From: Escherichia sp. MOD1-EC7003
GTDB lineage: Bacteria > Pseudomonadota > Gammaproteobacteria > Enterobacterales > Enterobacteriaceae
DNA length: 64,000 nucleotides
Assembly: GCF_002965065.1 (NCBI RefSeq)
Contig: NZ_PTRE01000026.1
Coordinates: 16,969-80,968 of the forward strand
Direction of reading: 5' to 3'
The notes under the pieces are model-generated. The model was given only the letters and a program-made list of their open reading frames with translations, searched no databases and was not told where the DNA came from. Below, in pieces: positions 43,610-53,495 of this stretch (position 1 is its first letter; each line of letters opens with the position of its first letter). Both the position numbers and the translations under genes were made by a program.

Positions 43610-45031
43610 ATGAGCATTTCAATGACTACAAAACTCAGTTATGGATTTGGAGCGTTCGGGAAGGATTTTGCGATCGGCATTGTGTATATGTACCTCATGT
43701 ATTACTACACCGATGTCGTCGGGCTGTCTGTGGGTTTGGTCGGTACTTTGTTTCTGGTGGCGAGGATCTGGGATGCTATTAACGATCCGATTATGGGATG
43801 GATTGTAAATGCTACGCGATCGCGATGGGGTAAGTTCAAACCCTGGATCCTGATCGGTACGTTGGCAAACTCTGTAATCTTATTTCTCCTCTTTAGTGCG
43901 CATCTGTTTGAAGGTACTACTCAGATTGTCTTTGTTTGCGTGACCTACATCCTCTGGGGCATGACTTACACCATTATGGATATTCCCTTCTGGTCGCTGG
44001 TTCCAACCATAACGCTCGATAAACGTGAGCGCGAACAACTGGTTCCTTATCCGCGTTTTTTTGCCAGTCTGGCGGGCTTTGTTACGGCAGGTGTGACGCT
44101 ACCATTTGTTAATTATGTCGGCGGTGGCGATCGGGGATTTGGCTTTCAGATGTTCACTCTGGTACTGATCGCCTTTTTTATTGTTTCAACCATCATCACT
44201 CTGCGCAATGTGCATGAAGTCTTTTCGTCAGACAATCAACCGTCTGCTGAAGGAAGCCATCTGACACTTAAAGCCATCGTTGCGCTTATTTATAAAAACG
44301 ATCAGCTTTCATGCCTCTTGGGTATGGCTCTTGCTTATAATGTAGCCAGCAATATTATTACCGGCTTTGCTATCTATTATTTCTCATATGTTATCGGTGA
44401 TGCGGATTTGTTCCCCTATTATCTGTCGTATGCGGGAGCTGCTAACCTGGTGACGTTAGTATTCTTCCCACGCTTAGTTAAATCATTATCCCGACGCATT
44501 TTATGGGCCGGAGCATCTATTCTTCCGGTGTTAAGCTGTGGTGTTCTCCTGTTAATGGCATTAATGAGCTATCACAACGTCGTCCTCATTGTGATTGCGG
44601 GTATTTTGCTGAATGTGGGAACGGCGCTTTTCTGGGTATTACAGGTCATCATGGTGGCAGATACCGTTGATTACGGTGAATATAAACTGCACGTACGCTG
44701 TGAAAGCATCGCTTACTCCGTGCAGACTATGGTGGTGAAGGGCGGTTCAGCCTTTGCGGCTTTTTTCATTGCGGTTGTGTTAGGGATGATTGGCTATGTA
44801 CCGAATGTTGAACAGTCTACGCAAGCCCTATTAGGTATGCAGTTTATTATGATTGCTCTACCAACTCTGTTTTTCATGGTAACGCTGATTCTCTACTTCC
44901 GTTTCTATCGCCTCAATGGTGACACGCTGCGCAGGATCCAGATCCATCTGCTGGATAAATATCGCAAAGTACCGCCCGAGCCTGTTCATTCTGATATTCC
45001 GGTCGGTGCAGTGAGTGATGTGAAAGCCTGA
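43610..45031 (+). CDS. melB: MelB, melibiose/cation symporter
   Basis: 473 residues starting [14 protein letters not shown]. It is a GPH-family major facilitator with 12 helices. The cation-site aspartates lie in [14 protein letters not shown] and [10 protein letters not shown]. It takes up melibiose with Na+, Li+ or H+. It is the last gene of melAB and is followed by REP elements. Confidence 0.97.
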   Translation: MSISMTTKLSYGFGAFGKDFAIGIVYMYLMYYYTDVVGLSVGLVGTLFLVARIWDAINDPIMGWIVNATRSRWGKFKPWILIGTLANSVILFLLFSAHLFEGTTQIVFVCVTYILWGMTYTIMDIPFWSLVPTITLDKREREQLVPYPRFFASLAGFVTAGVTLPFVNYVGGGDRGFGFQMFTLVLIAFFIVSTIITLRNVHEVFSSDNQPSAEGSHLTLKAIVALIYKNDQLSCLLGMALAYNVASNIITGFAIYYFSYVIGDADLFPYYLSYAGAANLVTLVFFPRLVKSLSRRILWAGASILPVLSCGVLLLMALMSYHNVVLIVIAGILLNVGTALFWVLQVIMVADTVDYGEYKLHVRCESIAYSVQTMVVKGGSAFAAFFIAVVLGMIGYVPNVEQSTQALLGMQFIMIALPTLFFMVTLILYFRFYRLNGDTLRRIQIHLLDKYRKVPPEPVHSDIPVGAVSDVKA

Positions 45032-45053
45032 CGTGGACAATAGCTAACGAAAA

Positions 45054-45150
45054 TGGCCTGATGCGATATGTTTATCAGGCCACGTCTTAATACAATGCTT
45101 TGGATTTGCAAATTTTGTAGACCGGATAAGGAATTCATGCCGCATCCGGC
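45054..45150. repeat. REP pair between melB and yjdF
   Basis: GGCCTGATGCGATATG...TATCAGGCC (45054-45082) and GTAGACCGGATAAGGAATTC...GCATCCGGC (45118-45150), two diverged REPs in the convergent gap. Confidence 0.88.
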
Positions 45151-45169
45151 ATCAACAAAGCGCACGTTG

Positions 45170-45799
45170 TTATCCGGTTATCAAGCCAAAGCGCCGTAGC
45201 TGGCGGCAATGAAAGCGGGCGAGGAATATCACCGTCGTTAATGCCCCCAGTAGTGCGCAGAACATATCGGATTGCGTGTCCCACTGATCCCCCTGGGTGC
45301 CGAGAAAATCATCCGCTCCCTGACCCATTGCCAGCGCCGCCCACCACTCGATTAATTCATACATCGCGCTTATCGCCAGCGCCACGCAACAGACCAGGAA
45401 TGCCACCATTTTACGTCCGCGCACGTAAATCCCGCGAACGAGGATCTCTCGTGCCACCAGTGCAGGCACCAGCCCCTGGAAAAAATGCCCCAGCTTGTCA
45501 TACGGATTACGGCTCAACCCCAGCCATTCCTGCACCTCAAAACCAACGGGGACTTTCGCGTAGGTGTATTGCCCGCCGACCATCAGGATGATGGCGTGAA
45601 AGAAAATAAGCGTATAGAGCAGCGGCGTTAACGGGTAACGTCTGGCGGTGGCAAGCAGCAGCGGCACCACAATAATCACCGGTGTCACTTCCATCAGCCA
45701 GGTGAGTTTGTCATTGGCCGAAATGCCGGTATAAATCAGGATTAACGTTAGCGCCAGTGCGCCGGTGTTAAGAATTAACGGCTTGAGTGTGCGGGTCAT
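45170..45799 (-). CDS. yjdF: YjdF, DUF2238 inner membrane protein
   Basis: 209 residues with about six membrane helices and the conserved YDKLGHFFQGLVPALVAREIL and QGDQWDTQSDM segments of DUF2238. Function unknown. It is convergent with melB and follows fumB in the same direction. Confidence 0.92.
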   Translation of the reverse strand: MTRTLKPLILNTGALALTLILIYTGISANDKLTWLMEVTPVIIVVPLLLATARRYPLTPLLYTLIFFHAIILMVGGQYTYAKVPVGFEVQEWLGLSRNPYDKLGHFFQGLVPALVAREILVRGIYVRGRKMVAFLVCCVALAISAMYELIEWWAALAMGQGADDFLGTQGDQWDTQSDMFCALLGALTTVIFLARFHCRQLRRFGLITG

Positions 45800-45921
45800 G
45801 GTGAGTTCGCAAGTCAGGGAAAATACTGACTATTCACCAGCAAGCGTGAAATTACAATCGCAAAAGAGGTGGCCCAGGGGGATCACCTGGCAGCATGCTG
45901 CCAGGCGCTGGGCCGAAGAGG

Positions 45922-47568
45922 TTACTTAGTGTAGTTCGCGCACTGTTTGTTGACGATTTGCTGGAAGAAGTCGTTGCCTTTGTCATCGACCAGGATAAAC
46001 GCCGGGAAATCTTCCACTTCGATTTTCCAGATTGCTTCCATACCCAGCTCCGGATAGGCGACGCATTCCAGATGCTTAATGCTCTGCTGCGCCAGTACCG
46101 CCGCCGGGCCGCCGATGCTACCGAGGTAGAAGCCGCCGTGTTTATGACATGCGTCGGTGACCTGCTGACTGCGGTTACCTTTCGCCAGCATGATCATGCT
46201 ACCGCTGTGGGATTGCAGCAGATCCACGTAGGAGTCCATACGACCTGCGGTGGTTGGGCCAAGTGAACCTGATGGATAACCGGCAGGTGTTTTCGCCGGA
46301 CCCGCGTAGTAGATCGGGTGATCTTTGATGTACTGCGGCAATTCTTTACCAGCATCAATCAATTCTTTCAGCTTGGCGTGCGCAATATCGCGACCCACGA
46401 TAATGGTGCCGGTGAGCGACAAACGAGTGGAAACCGGATATTGCGAAAGCTGGGCGAGGATCTCTTTCATCGGGCGGTTAAGGTCGACCTTCACCGCTTC
46501 GCCTTCACCGGCCTGACGCAGTTCTTGTGGAATGTACTGTCCTGGATTGTGTTCCAGTTTTTCGATCCAGATCCCTTCGCGGTTGATTTTCGCTTTAATG
46601 TTACGGTCAGCGGAGCAGGAGACGCCCATACCTACCGGGCAGGATGCGCCGTGACGTGGCAGACGGATCACGCGGATATCGTGCGCGAAGTATTTACCGC
46701 CAAATTGCGCACCAAGACCGAGTTTCTGGGCCTCTTCCAGCAGTTCCTGTTCCAGCTGGACATCGCGGAACGCCTGACCATGTTCGTTCCCTTCCGTCGG
46801 CAGTTCATCGTAATAGTGAGCGCTTGCCAACTTGACGGTTTTCAGGTTGGTTTCAGCAGACGTACCGCCAATCACAAACGCGATATGGTACGGCGGGCAG
46901 GCTGCAGTACCGAGGGTACGCATTTTCTCGACGAGGAAGTTTTTCAGTTTGCCGGGAGTCAGCAGGGCTTTGGTTTCCTGGTAGAGATACGTTTTGTTGG
47001 CAGAGCCACCGCCTTTGGCGACGCAGAGGAATTTGTACTCGTCGCCATCTACCGCGTACAGGTCGATTTGCGCAGGCAGGTTCGTGCCGGTGTTGACCTC
47101 TTTGTACATGTCCAGCGCTGCATTCTGTGAATAGCGCAGGTTATCTTCGATATAGGTGTTATAGACGCCTTTCGACAGCGCTTCTTCATCACCACCGCCG
47201 GTCCACACGCGCTGACCTTTTTTACCGACGATGATCGCGGTGCCGGTATCCTGGCAAGTCGGCAGCACGCCTTTGGCGGCGATTTCGGAGTTTCTTAAGA
47301 ATTGCAGCGCCACGTACTTGTCGTTTTCGCTGGCTTCTGGATCGTGAAGAATAGCAGCAACCTGTTTCTGGTGTGCCGGGCGGAGCATGAAAGAAGCGTC
47401 GTGAAAGGCTTGCTGCGCCAGCAGGGTCAGGGCTTCTGGTTCCACTTTCAAGATGGTTTCGCCGTTGAAGTCGGCAACGCTAACGTAATCGGAAGTGAGT
47501 AGATAGTATTCGGTATTGTCTTTCCCCATCGGGAAAGGAGCCTGGTAGATAAAGGGTTTGTTTGACAT
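45922..47568 (-). CDS. fumB: FumB, anaerobic class I fumarase
   Basis: 548 residues, a [4Fe-4S] iron-dependent fumarase. Cluster cysteines are in [11 protein letters not shown] (about residue 105), [14 protein letters not shown] (about 310-323). It interconverts fumarate and malate and also handles D-tartrate. It is 77 bp downstream of dcuB and co-transcribed with it in part, supplying fumarate for respiration. It is sensitive to oxygen by chemistry. Confidence 0.97.
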   Translation of the reverse strand: MSNKPFIYQAPFPMGKDNTEYYLLTSDYVSVADFNGETILKVEPEALTLLAQQAFHDASFMLRPAHQKQVAAILHDPEASENDKYVALQFLRNSEIAAKGVLPTCQDTGTAIIVGKKGQRVWTGGGDEEALSKGVYNTYIEDNLRYSQNAALDMYKEVNTGTNLPAQIDLYAVDGDEYKFLCVAKGGGSANKTYLYQETKALLTPGKLKNFLVEKMRTLGTAACPPYHIAFVIGGTSAETNLKTVKLASAHYYDELPTEGNEHGQAFRDVQLEQELLEEAQKLGLGAQFGGKYFAHDIRVIRLPRHGASCPVGMGVSCSADRNIKAKINREGIWIEKLEHNPGQYIPQELRQAGEGEAVKVDLNRPMKEILAQLSQYPVSTRLSLTGTIIVGRDIAHAKLKELIDAGKELPQYIKDHPIYYAGPAKTPAGYPSGSLGPTTAGRMDSYVDLLQSHSGSMIMLAKGNRSQQVTDACHKHGGFYLGSIGGPAAVLAQQSIKHLECVAYPELGMEAIWKIEVEDFPAFILVDDKGNDFFQQIVNKQCANYTK

Positions 47569-47645
47569 AGCTTCCAGCCTGTAATTCTGTATTTGTTATT
47601 CGAAAATTGCGTGCCGCGTCGTCACGGGCGGCACGCAAAGTGCAT

Positions 47646-48986
47646 TTATAAGAACCCGTACATCGCGGCGAAGATCCAGCCGAAGACGCACGATACGCTT
47701 ACACCAATCAACCCCGGCAGAATAAAGCTGTGGTTGATGACGAAGCGACCGATGTGGGTGGTGCCGGAACGGTCAAACTGAATCGCTGCCAGATCGCTCG
47801 GATAAGTTGGCAGGATGTAATAACCGTAGCAAGCCGGTGCTGAAGCCACGATGTATGCCGGATCAACGCCGATCGCCAGCGCGACCGGAACAATCGCCGC
47901 CAGCGCCGCAGCCTGAGAGTTTACAAACTTGGAAACCAGCAGCAGAACAATGGCATAAGCCCATGGATACTCTTTCACCATTTCGCCCAGTACGCCCTGA
48001 ATTTCAGACATATGCGCACCGAACATGGTTTCTGCCATCCATGCAATACCGTACACCGCCACGATAGCGATCATACCGGAACGGAAGACTTCGTTTTTTG
48101 AGATAGACGCGGGATTTGTTTTGGTCAGGATAATAATCAGCGCCCCGGTCAGCAGCATAAACATCTGAATAACCAGTACCATCGACAGTGGTTTGCCACC
48201 GAAGGATGGACGCAGGTCCGAATCAGCACCAAGAAGTGCGACTACAGCGATTGCCCCGAGGAAGATCCACATTGCCAGCCAGTTGCTTTTTGGCAGTTTT
48301 TTATCCAGCAGCGTCGCGGTATCACCGTAAACATACTCACGGTTTTCCGGTACGGAGATGAATTTCTGGAACTCTTCGTCTTTATCCAAATCTTTACCGC
48401 GGAACCAGCTGAAGATACCGATCGCCAGGATACCGATTAACGTCGATGGAATGGTGATTGCCAGCAGGTCGAGGAACTCAAGATGACGACCATCAAAGGT
48501 GACATTACCCAGCATCGCAACCAGAGACACGACCGCAACCGATACCGGGCTTGCGATAATCCCCATCTGTGCACCGATAGAACTTGCCGCCATCGGACGT
48601 TCCGGACGGATATTGTTCTTAATGGCGACGTCGTAGATGATCGGCAGAATGGTGTAAACCACGTGACCCGTACCGCAAAGAATGGTCAGCGTACAGGTTA
48701 CAAACGGCGCGACAATTGAGACATATTTCGGGTTGCGGCGCAGCAGCTTCTCGGCAATTTGCAGCATGACATCAAGACCGCCCGAAGCTTGCAAGGTTGC
48801 CGATGCCGCCACCACCGCAATGATAACCAGCATGACATCAACCGGTGGTTTACCTGGCTGAAGGTGGAAGACGAAGACCAGAATGACCAGGCCGATACCG
48901 CCTAATAAACCCAGCGCGATACCGCCCTTTCTGGCACCATAAAACAGACATATCAGTATTATGATAAGTTGGATAGTAAATAACAT
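47646..48986 (-). CDS. dcuB: DcuB, anaerobic C4-dicarboxylate antiporter
   Basis: 446 residues of the DcuA/DcuB family with about 10-12 membrane segments and the conserved [22 protein letters not shown] (quoted partly: [11 protein letters not shown]) and [17 protein letters not shown]. It exchanges fumarate for succinate during fumarate respiration and is a co-sensor with DcuS. It is followed by fumB. It is induced by FNR and DcuSR. Confidence 0.97.
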
Positions 48987-49555
48987 GTATGAACCCTCGC
49001 GATAATCCTATTTAAATTTTTGCTGAATAGATCACAGTCACGTTCTGTTTTGTATGAACTGTTTCAGAGCCTGACTAAATATCCGTTTGGTCGTTACTGG
49101 CTTGAGCAAATACCTCACAGTGAATATTAGCTGATTAAAGCAGCGGCAAATTTATGCACTGTGATAAGCGGCTTTTTCAGAGAGAAATACCCTCTGGCGA
49201 TGGGTTTATAGTTTGTACTACGCAGATGTTAATGTTTTGTTTGCTTTTATCTTATTGATATTTATCGGTCTGTTTTTTGTTCTAAGGGCAGATATCATTA
49301 GGCTTATAGATTATTCTGATCTACCCATTTGTGGGTAAAAATACACATAATGCGGGTGACATAATAGTTAATTAACTTTTGTTAGCGTTTTGAAATTAAA
49401 AACACCATTTATTTGAAGGGATATTAATTTTTAGCGATGCTGGAGGGATAATTATATTTGATCTGGCACAAGTTTTACTGATAAACGATGTAACTTGTGC
49501 CAGGGGTATTTTGCATTACTGTAATAATTATTACTTACAGATAACTAGTGCTCCG
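48987..49555. promoter_or_regulatory. dcuB-dcuR intergenic region
   Basis: 569 bp of AT-rich DNA. It must hold the dcuB promoter. An FNR-like TTGATATTTATCGG lies at 49255-49268, about 270 bp before dcuB, with 8 of 10 consensus matches. A long inverted repeat lies at 49463-49503. I see no believable small gene. Confidence 0.5.
49463..49503. repeat. 12 bp perfect inverted repeat after dcuR
   Basis: CTGGCACAAGTT (49463-49474) and AACTTGTGCCAG (49492-49503) flank a 17 bp loop, 53 bp after the dcuR stop. There is no T-run on the minus strand, so it is a poor intrinsic terminator. It could stabilise an mRNA end or bind protein. Confidence 0.6.
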
Positions 49556-50275
49556 TTATTGGCAATATTGTTTCAGTAGTGAGTAGTGTTCTGCCTGAAT
49601 ACGGTAACGGTAAACCGGACGCCCCGTGACGCCATAATGGATACTGGTGAACAAGATATGACAGTTGACCAGCCAGATGAGGTATTTACGGCAGGAAACA
49701 CGTGAGATGTTAACCTCGTTGGCCAGCTCGTCGGTTGAAAACTCATAGTCCTGATGCGCGTCAATCCACTGGCACAGCGTGCGTAACGTCTGCGGTGTTA
49801 AGCCTTTTGGCAAGCGACGAGGATCCTGCTCGTTGGAGCTGCTGCCGTGGATTAGCTGATCAAGTTCGGCCTGGTCATAATACTGATGTTTTTCCAGCGC
49901 CATTTTCTTTTGCCGCCAGCCGGTGAGCGCCTCTTCAAAGCGGGAAGCCTGGAAGGGTTTAATCAAGTAATCCACGACACCGTAATGCAGTGAGTCTTTA
50001 ATGGTTGCCGCATCGGCAGCGGAGGAAATGACAATCACATCACTTTTGCAACGCGCATTATGCAGGACAGGCAGTAAATCGAGCCCGTTCTCTTTTTGCA
50101 TATAAATATCGAGCAATATCAGGTCGATAGCCGTATCGCTATTGAAGATAATCTCTTTGGCCTTCTCCAGTGTCGAAGCCGTTCCACAGCATTGAAAGCC
50201 AGGGATTTGTGCCACGTATCGGCGATTCAGCTCCGCGACCATTGCGTCGTCATCGATAATTAATACATTGATCAT
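49556..50275 (-). CDS. dcuR: DcuR, response regulator of C4-dicarboxylate genes
   Basis: 239 residues. The receiver domain has phosphoacceptor Asp56 (LILLDIYMQKENG). The C-terminal helix-turn-helix (about 165-225) is of the CitB type. It activates dcuB, fumB, frd and dctA. It overlaps dcuS by 4 bp. Confidence 0.97.
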   Translation of the reverse strand: MINVLIIDDDAMVAELNRRYVAQIPGFQCCGTASTLEKAKEIIFNSDTAIDLILLDIYMQKENGLDLLPVLHNARCKSDVIVISSAADAATIKDSLHYGVVDYLIKPFQASRFEEALTGWRQKKMALEKHQYYDQAELDQLIHGSSSNEQDPRRLPKGLTPQTLRTLCQWIDAHQDYEFSTDELANEVNISRVSCRKYLIWLVNCHILFTSIHYGVTGRPVYRYRIQAEHYSLLKQYCQ

Positions 50276-51903
50276 CTGTTCGACCTCTCCCCATCCCAGG
50301 GTATCTGGACAAAAAATTGTGTGAAAATCCCGGGCTCCGATTCCACGGCGATGCTGCCGCCGAGATTTTCTACCTGTTGTTTGACAAGTGCTAAACCGAC
50401 GCCTCGCTTGCTTCCTTTTGTCGAGACACCTTTGTCAAAAATGTGATCGATTTTGTCGGGTGCGATCCCCGGTCCATCATCGTTAACTTCACAGTGCAGC
50501 CAGCCGTGACGGCAGTGCAATGTTACGCTAATTTCGCCACCTGGCTCTGGTCCTAATGCCTCCAGCGCGTTTTCTATCAGATTTCCCAACGTGGTGATCA
50601 GCGTCGCGACCTGGTCCTCACTGCTGCTGTCTGGCAGCTGGCTTTCACTGTTTAAAATCAGTGTATGGCCTAAATCGGTCGCGCGGTTAATCTTGCTGAT
50701 TAAAAAACCAGCGATAACCGGAGATTTGATCTTACCCAGCAGAGAGCCAATCTCTTCCTGATAGTTATTGGCTGTTTTGAGAATGTAGTCTTCCAACTGC
50801 TTATAACTCTTCAGATGCAATAATCCGAGAATCACGTGCAATTTATTCATAAATTCGTGGGAGCGTTCACGAAGTGCGTCAGCATAGTTGACCAGACCAT
50901 CGAGTCGCTGCATCAGTTTACGTACTTCAGTTTTGTCCCTGAAGGTGGAAATGGCACCGATGATAATGCCATTACTGCGCACCGGAACGGTGTTGATCAG
51001 TAATAGCCGGTCTTTAATTGTAATCTCTTCGTCGCGGCGCGGGGTACCGTCGCGCAACACTTCCGAGACATCTACCACCTGTGACCACGAGTGGCTTAGG
51101 GTCGACAGTTTCTCATCGTCCTGCGACTTACGGTAATTCAGCAATTCTTGTGCAGCATCGTTGATCAACGTGATCTCGCCGCGATCGTCTACGGCAACGA
51201 CGCCTTCTTTGATAGACTGCAACATGGCCTGGCGTTGCTCAAACAGTGTGGAGATTTCGTAGGGTTCCAGGCCGAAAAGGATTTTTTTCAGTACTTTAAC
51301 CAGAATGCAGGTGCCGATCAGTCCGACCAGCATGCCAAATAATACCGACCAGATTATGCTCCAGCGACTGTCATTGATCTGTTGAGTCACACGGCTTAAC
51401 TCAAGGCCGATCGCCACCACGCCAATTTGTTTATGATTTTCATCGTAGATGGGGGTAAATACGCGTAAAGCCTGGGCCAGAAAACCGCGATTGATTGCGA
51501 CATTTTCTTCGCCATTCAGCGCTTTAAGAATGTCATCACCTTTAAATGGCTGACCAATACGCTGGGCTTCTGGGTGCGAGTAGCGAAGACTTTGCATATC
51601 GGTAACGACAATAAATAGCAGATCGTTGCGTTTGCGCACGGCTTCCGCGATGGTCTGGATGCCACTCTCCTGCGGTTTTTTCTGCAAGCCCTGACGGATT
51701 TCCGGCGAGTCGGCAAGGGTACGCGCCACAGCCAGCGCCTTGTTGGCCAGCCCGTCTCGCGTCATATTACTGATTTGCGAGAAGTAAATCAGATGCACCA
51801 CCAATAGCACCGAGAACAGCACCGCGCTGACCATTAAGATCACTGTGGCACTCAATTTCATCGGACGTTTGCGTAACATGCGGTAGGGCGGTGAATGTCT
51901 CAT
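50272..51903 (-). CDS. dcuS: DcuS, C4-dicarboxylate/citrate sensor kinase
   Basis: 543 residues. Two membrane helices (about 20-42 and 181-200) bracket a periplasmic PDC/PASp domain. A cytoplasmic PAS (about 212-320) and a CitA-type kinase follow, with the H-box LRERSHEFMNKLHVILG (His349) and DDGPGI/GVGLALVK ATP-site motifs. It senses fumarate, succinate and malate with DcuB or DctA. It is the first gene of dcuSR. Confidence 0.97.
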   Translation of the reverse strand: MRHSPPYRMLRKRPMKLSATVILMVSAVLFSVLLVVHLIYFSQISNMTRDGLANKALAVARTLADSPEIRQGLQKKPQESGIQTIAEAVRKRNDLLFIVVTDMQSLRYSHPEAQRIGQPFKGDDILKALNGEENVAINRGFLAQALRVFTPIYDENHKQIGVVAIGLELSRVTQQINDSRWSIIWSVLFGMLVGLIGTCILVKVLKKILFGLEPYEISTLFEQRQAMLQSIKEGVVAVDDRGEITLINDAAQELLNYRKSQDDEKLSTLSHSWSQVVDVSEVLRDGTPRRDEEITIKDRLLLINTVPVRSNGIIIGAISTFRDKTEVRKLMQRLDGLVNYADALRERSHEFMNKLHVILGLLHLKSYKQLEDYILKTANNYQEEIGSLLGKIKSPVIAGFLISKINRATDLGHTLILNSESQLPDSSSEDQVATLITTLGNLIENALEALGPEPGGEISVTLHCRHGWLHCEVNDDGPGIAPDKIDHIFDKGVSTKGSKRGVGLALVKQQVENLGGSIAVESEPGIFTQFFVQIPWDGERSNR

Positions 51904-52083
51904 CAGCTTCCTTGTGTGACAAATTTCTTAAGCATTATCTCTGATGAGGCGGGTAATTCAAAGGGAGTAAAAATGATTGGCTATATAGGGGAAGAGGCCC
52001 TGGCAACTGAAACTGCCAGTGCTGTATGAAGATTCCGGGGCTATGCTTATAGCGACAATCATACTGATGAGAGAGGGAAGGTC

Positions 52084-52314
52084 ATGGATCAGGCGCTACT
52101 GGACGGGGGGTATCGCTGTTATACCGGCGAAAAGATCGATGTCTATTTCAACACTGCAATATGTCAGCATTCTGGCAATTGCGTACGTGGCAACGGCAAG
52201 TTATTTAATCTCAAACGTAAACCGTGGATCATGCCGGATGAAGTAGACGTCGCCACTGTGGTGAAAGTGATTGATACGTGCCCGAGCGGCGCACTGAAAT
52301 ACCGCCATAAATAA
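52084..52314 (+). CDS. yjdI: YjdI, small iron-sulfur cluster protein
   Basis: 76 residues of the divergent 4Fe-4S mono-cluster family. Four cysteines are available: C12, C27 and C33 (ICQHSGNC) and C66 (TCPSGAL). Function unknown. It lies 11 bp upstream of the yjdJ start; such YjdI-like domains are often next to or fused with GNAT or CDGSH partners. Confidence 0.9.
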   Translation: MDQALLDGGYRCYTGEKIDVYFNTAICQHSGNCVRGNGKLFNLKRKPWIMPDEVDVATVVKVIDTCPSGALKYRHK

Positions 52315-52325
52315 GCGAGGGTAAA

Positions 52326-52597
52326 ATGGAAATACGTGAAGGCCACAATAAATTTACATCAATGACGAACAGGGCAAGCAAATTGCTGAAATTGTTTTTG
52401 TGCCGACCGGAGAGAATTTAGCGATTATCGAACATACCGATGTCGATGAAAGACTGAAAGGGCAAGGGATTGGAAAACTGCTGGTTGCTAAAGTCGTGGA
52501 AAAAATGCGCCGGGAAAAACGAAAAATTATCCCACTGTGCCCATTTGCGAAACACGAATTTGATAAAACGCGTGAGTATGATGATATTCGCAGTTGA
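52326..52597 (+). pseudogene. yjdJ: yjdJ, GNAT-like protein gene with a frameshift
   Basis: The start [10 protein letters not shown] is in one frame and the remainder ([18 protein letters not shown]... KGQGIGK ... REYDDIRS) in another. The switch is at the TTT near 52353-52355, where one extra T would rejoin them into a 90-residue protein. As written, frame one stops at TAG about 52422. It is a short acetyltransferase-fold protein with an acetyl-CoA-like motif ([10 protein letters not shown]). It is either a real pseudogene or a base-call slip in a short T run. Confidence 0.85.
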
Positions 52598-52779
52598 TGG
52601 GAAAGTACAGAGTAACGATATTTTTCATGTTCTGCATAATGTGATGCAGGAGAGCATCTGAAGGGTAAGGGGATGCACAAAGAATGGTCAGAGAGAGCGT
52701 TTTTTTGTCCCAAATCATCCCCTCTATTGAGCAAAGGAAAAAGAATATCTCCTATATGAGAATCATCAATCGGGGTTAA

Positions 52780-52834
52780 TATACTCGTCATACTTCAAGT
52801 TGCATGTGCTGCAACTCAAATTATTTAGAGTATA
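52780..52834. repeat. Imperfect 55 bp palindrome upstream of ghoS
   Basis: The outer arms are TATACTC and GAGTATA, and the inner arms are AGTTGCA and TGCAACT. It contains ATACTTCAAGTTGCA, a string I associate with a dispersed enterobacterial intergenic repeat. It sits 45 bp before the ghoS start. Confidence 0.55.
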
Positions 52835-52878
52835 AACTTTGCATCCCCAGGGCACTTGATATTGATAGGAGTCATATT

Positions 52879-53175
52879 ATGGAAGGTAAAAACAAGTTCA
52901 ATACTTATGTTGTTTCTTTTGATTATCCATCATCTTATTCCTCAGTTTTCTTAAGGTTAAGATCATTGATGTATGATATGAATTTCTCTTCTATCGTGGC
53001 TGATGAATATGGGATACCACGACAATTGAATGAGAATTCTTTCGCAATAACGACATCATTAGCGACAAGTGAAATCGAAGATTTAATCAGGCTCAAATGC
53101 TTAGACTTGCCAGATATCGATTTTGACCTCAACATTATGACAGTTGATGACTATTTCCGTCAGCTTTACAAATAG
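52879..53175 (+). CDS. ghoS: GhoS, antitoxin endoribonuclease (type V)
   Basis: 98 residues from the ATG giving MEGKNKFNTY, behind AGGAG; an upstream in-frame extension lacks a ribosome site. It has a ferredoxin-like, Cas2-like fold in K-12 and cleaves ghoT mRNA. It is 28 bp upstream of ghoT. This is an established type V toxin-antitoxin arrangement in which the antitoxin is an RNase. Confidence 0.92.
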   Translation: MEGKNKFNTYVVSFDYPSSYSSVFLRLRSLMYDMNFSSIVADEYGIPRQLNENSFAITTSLATSEIEDLIRLKCLDLPDIDFDLNIMTVDDYFRQLYK

Positions 53176-53203
53176 CCAGGAAGGATAAGAAGAACTTAAA
53201 AAA

Positions 53204-53377
53204 ATGGCACTATTCTCTAAAATATTAATTTTTTATGTGATTGGTGTGAACATATCCTTTTTCATTATCTGGTTTATCTCACATGAGAAAATACATATTC
53301 GTTTACTTAGTGCATTCCTGGTAGGAATAACATGGCCAATGAGTTTGCCTGTGGCATTACTTTTTTCTCTTTTTTAG
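53204..53377 (+). CDS. ghoT: GhoT, membrane-damaging toxin
   Basis: 57 residues (MALFSKILIFYVIGVNISFF ... LLFSLF) with two membrane helices. It lowers membrane potential and forms ghost cells when expressed. Its mRNA is the GhoS substrate. It is downstream of ghoS and convergent with lysU. It is intact here. Confidence 0.92.
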   Translation: MALFSKILIFYVIGVNISFFIIWFISHEKIHIRLLSAFLVGITWPMSLPVALLFSLF

Positions 53378-53452
53378 GTGTTGTGGTTGAGTGGACCCGC
53401 TGGTTATCTTGAAACGAAGCGTCTCTCCTCAAAACTGGATTTGCGGAACGAC

Positions 53453-53482
53453 GAACGAAGCAGTCGCCTGGCTGCTTCGTTC
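53453..53482. repeat. Inverted repeat after lysU
   Basis: GAACGAAGCAG (53453-53463) and CTGCTTCGTTC (53472-53482), a perfect 11 bp stem 14 bp after the lysU stop. It has no long T-run but probably protects or ends the transcript. Confidence 0.65.
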
Positions 53483-53495
53483 ACTAAAGTGATAT

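Noticed and set aside
46318..47130. 270-residue plus-strand ORF opposite fumB
   Set aside because: Antisense to a well-conserved enzyme gene; no start signal or family resemblance.
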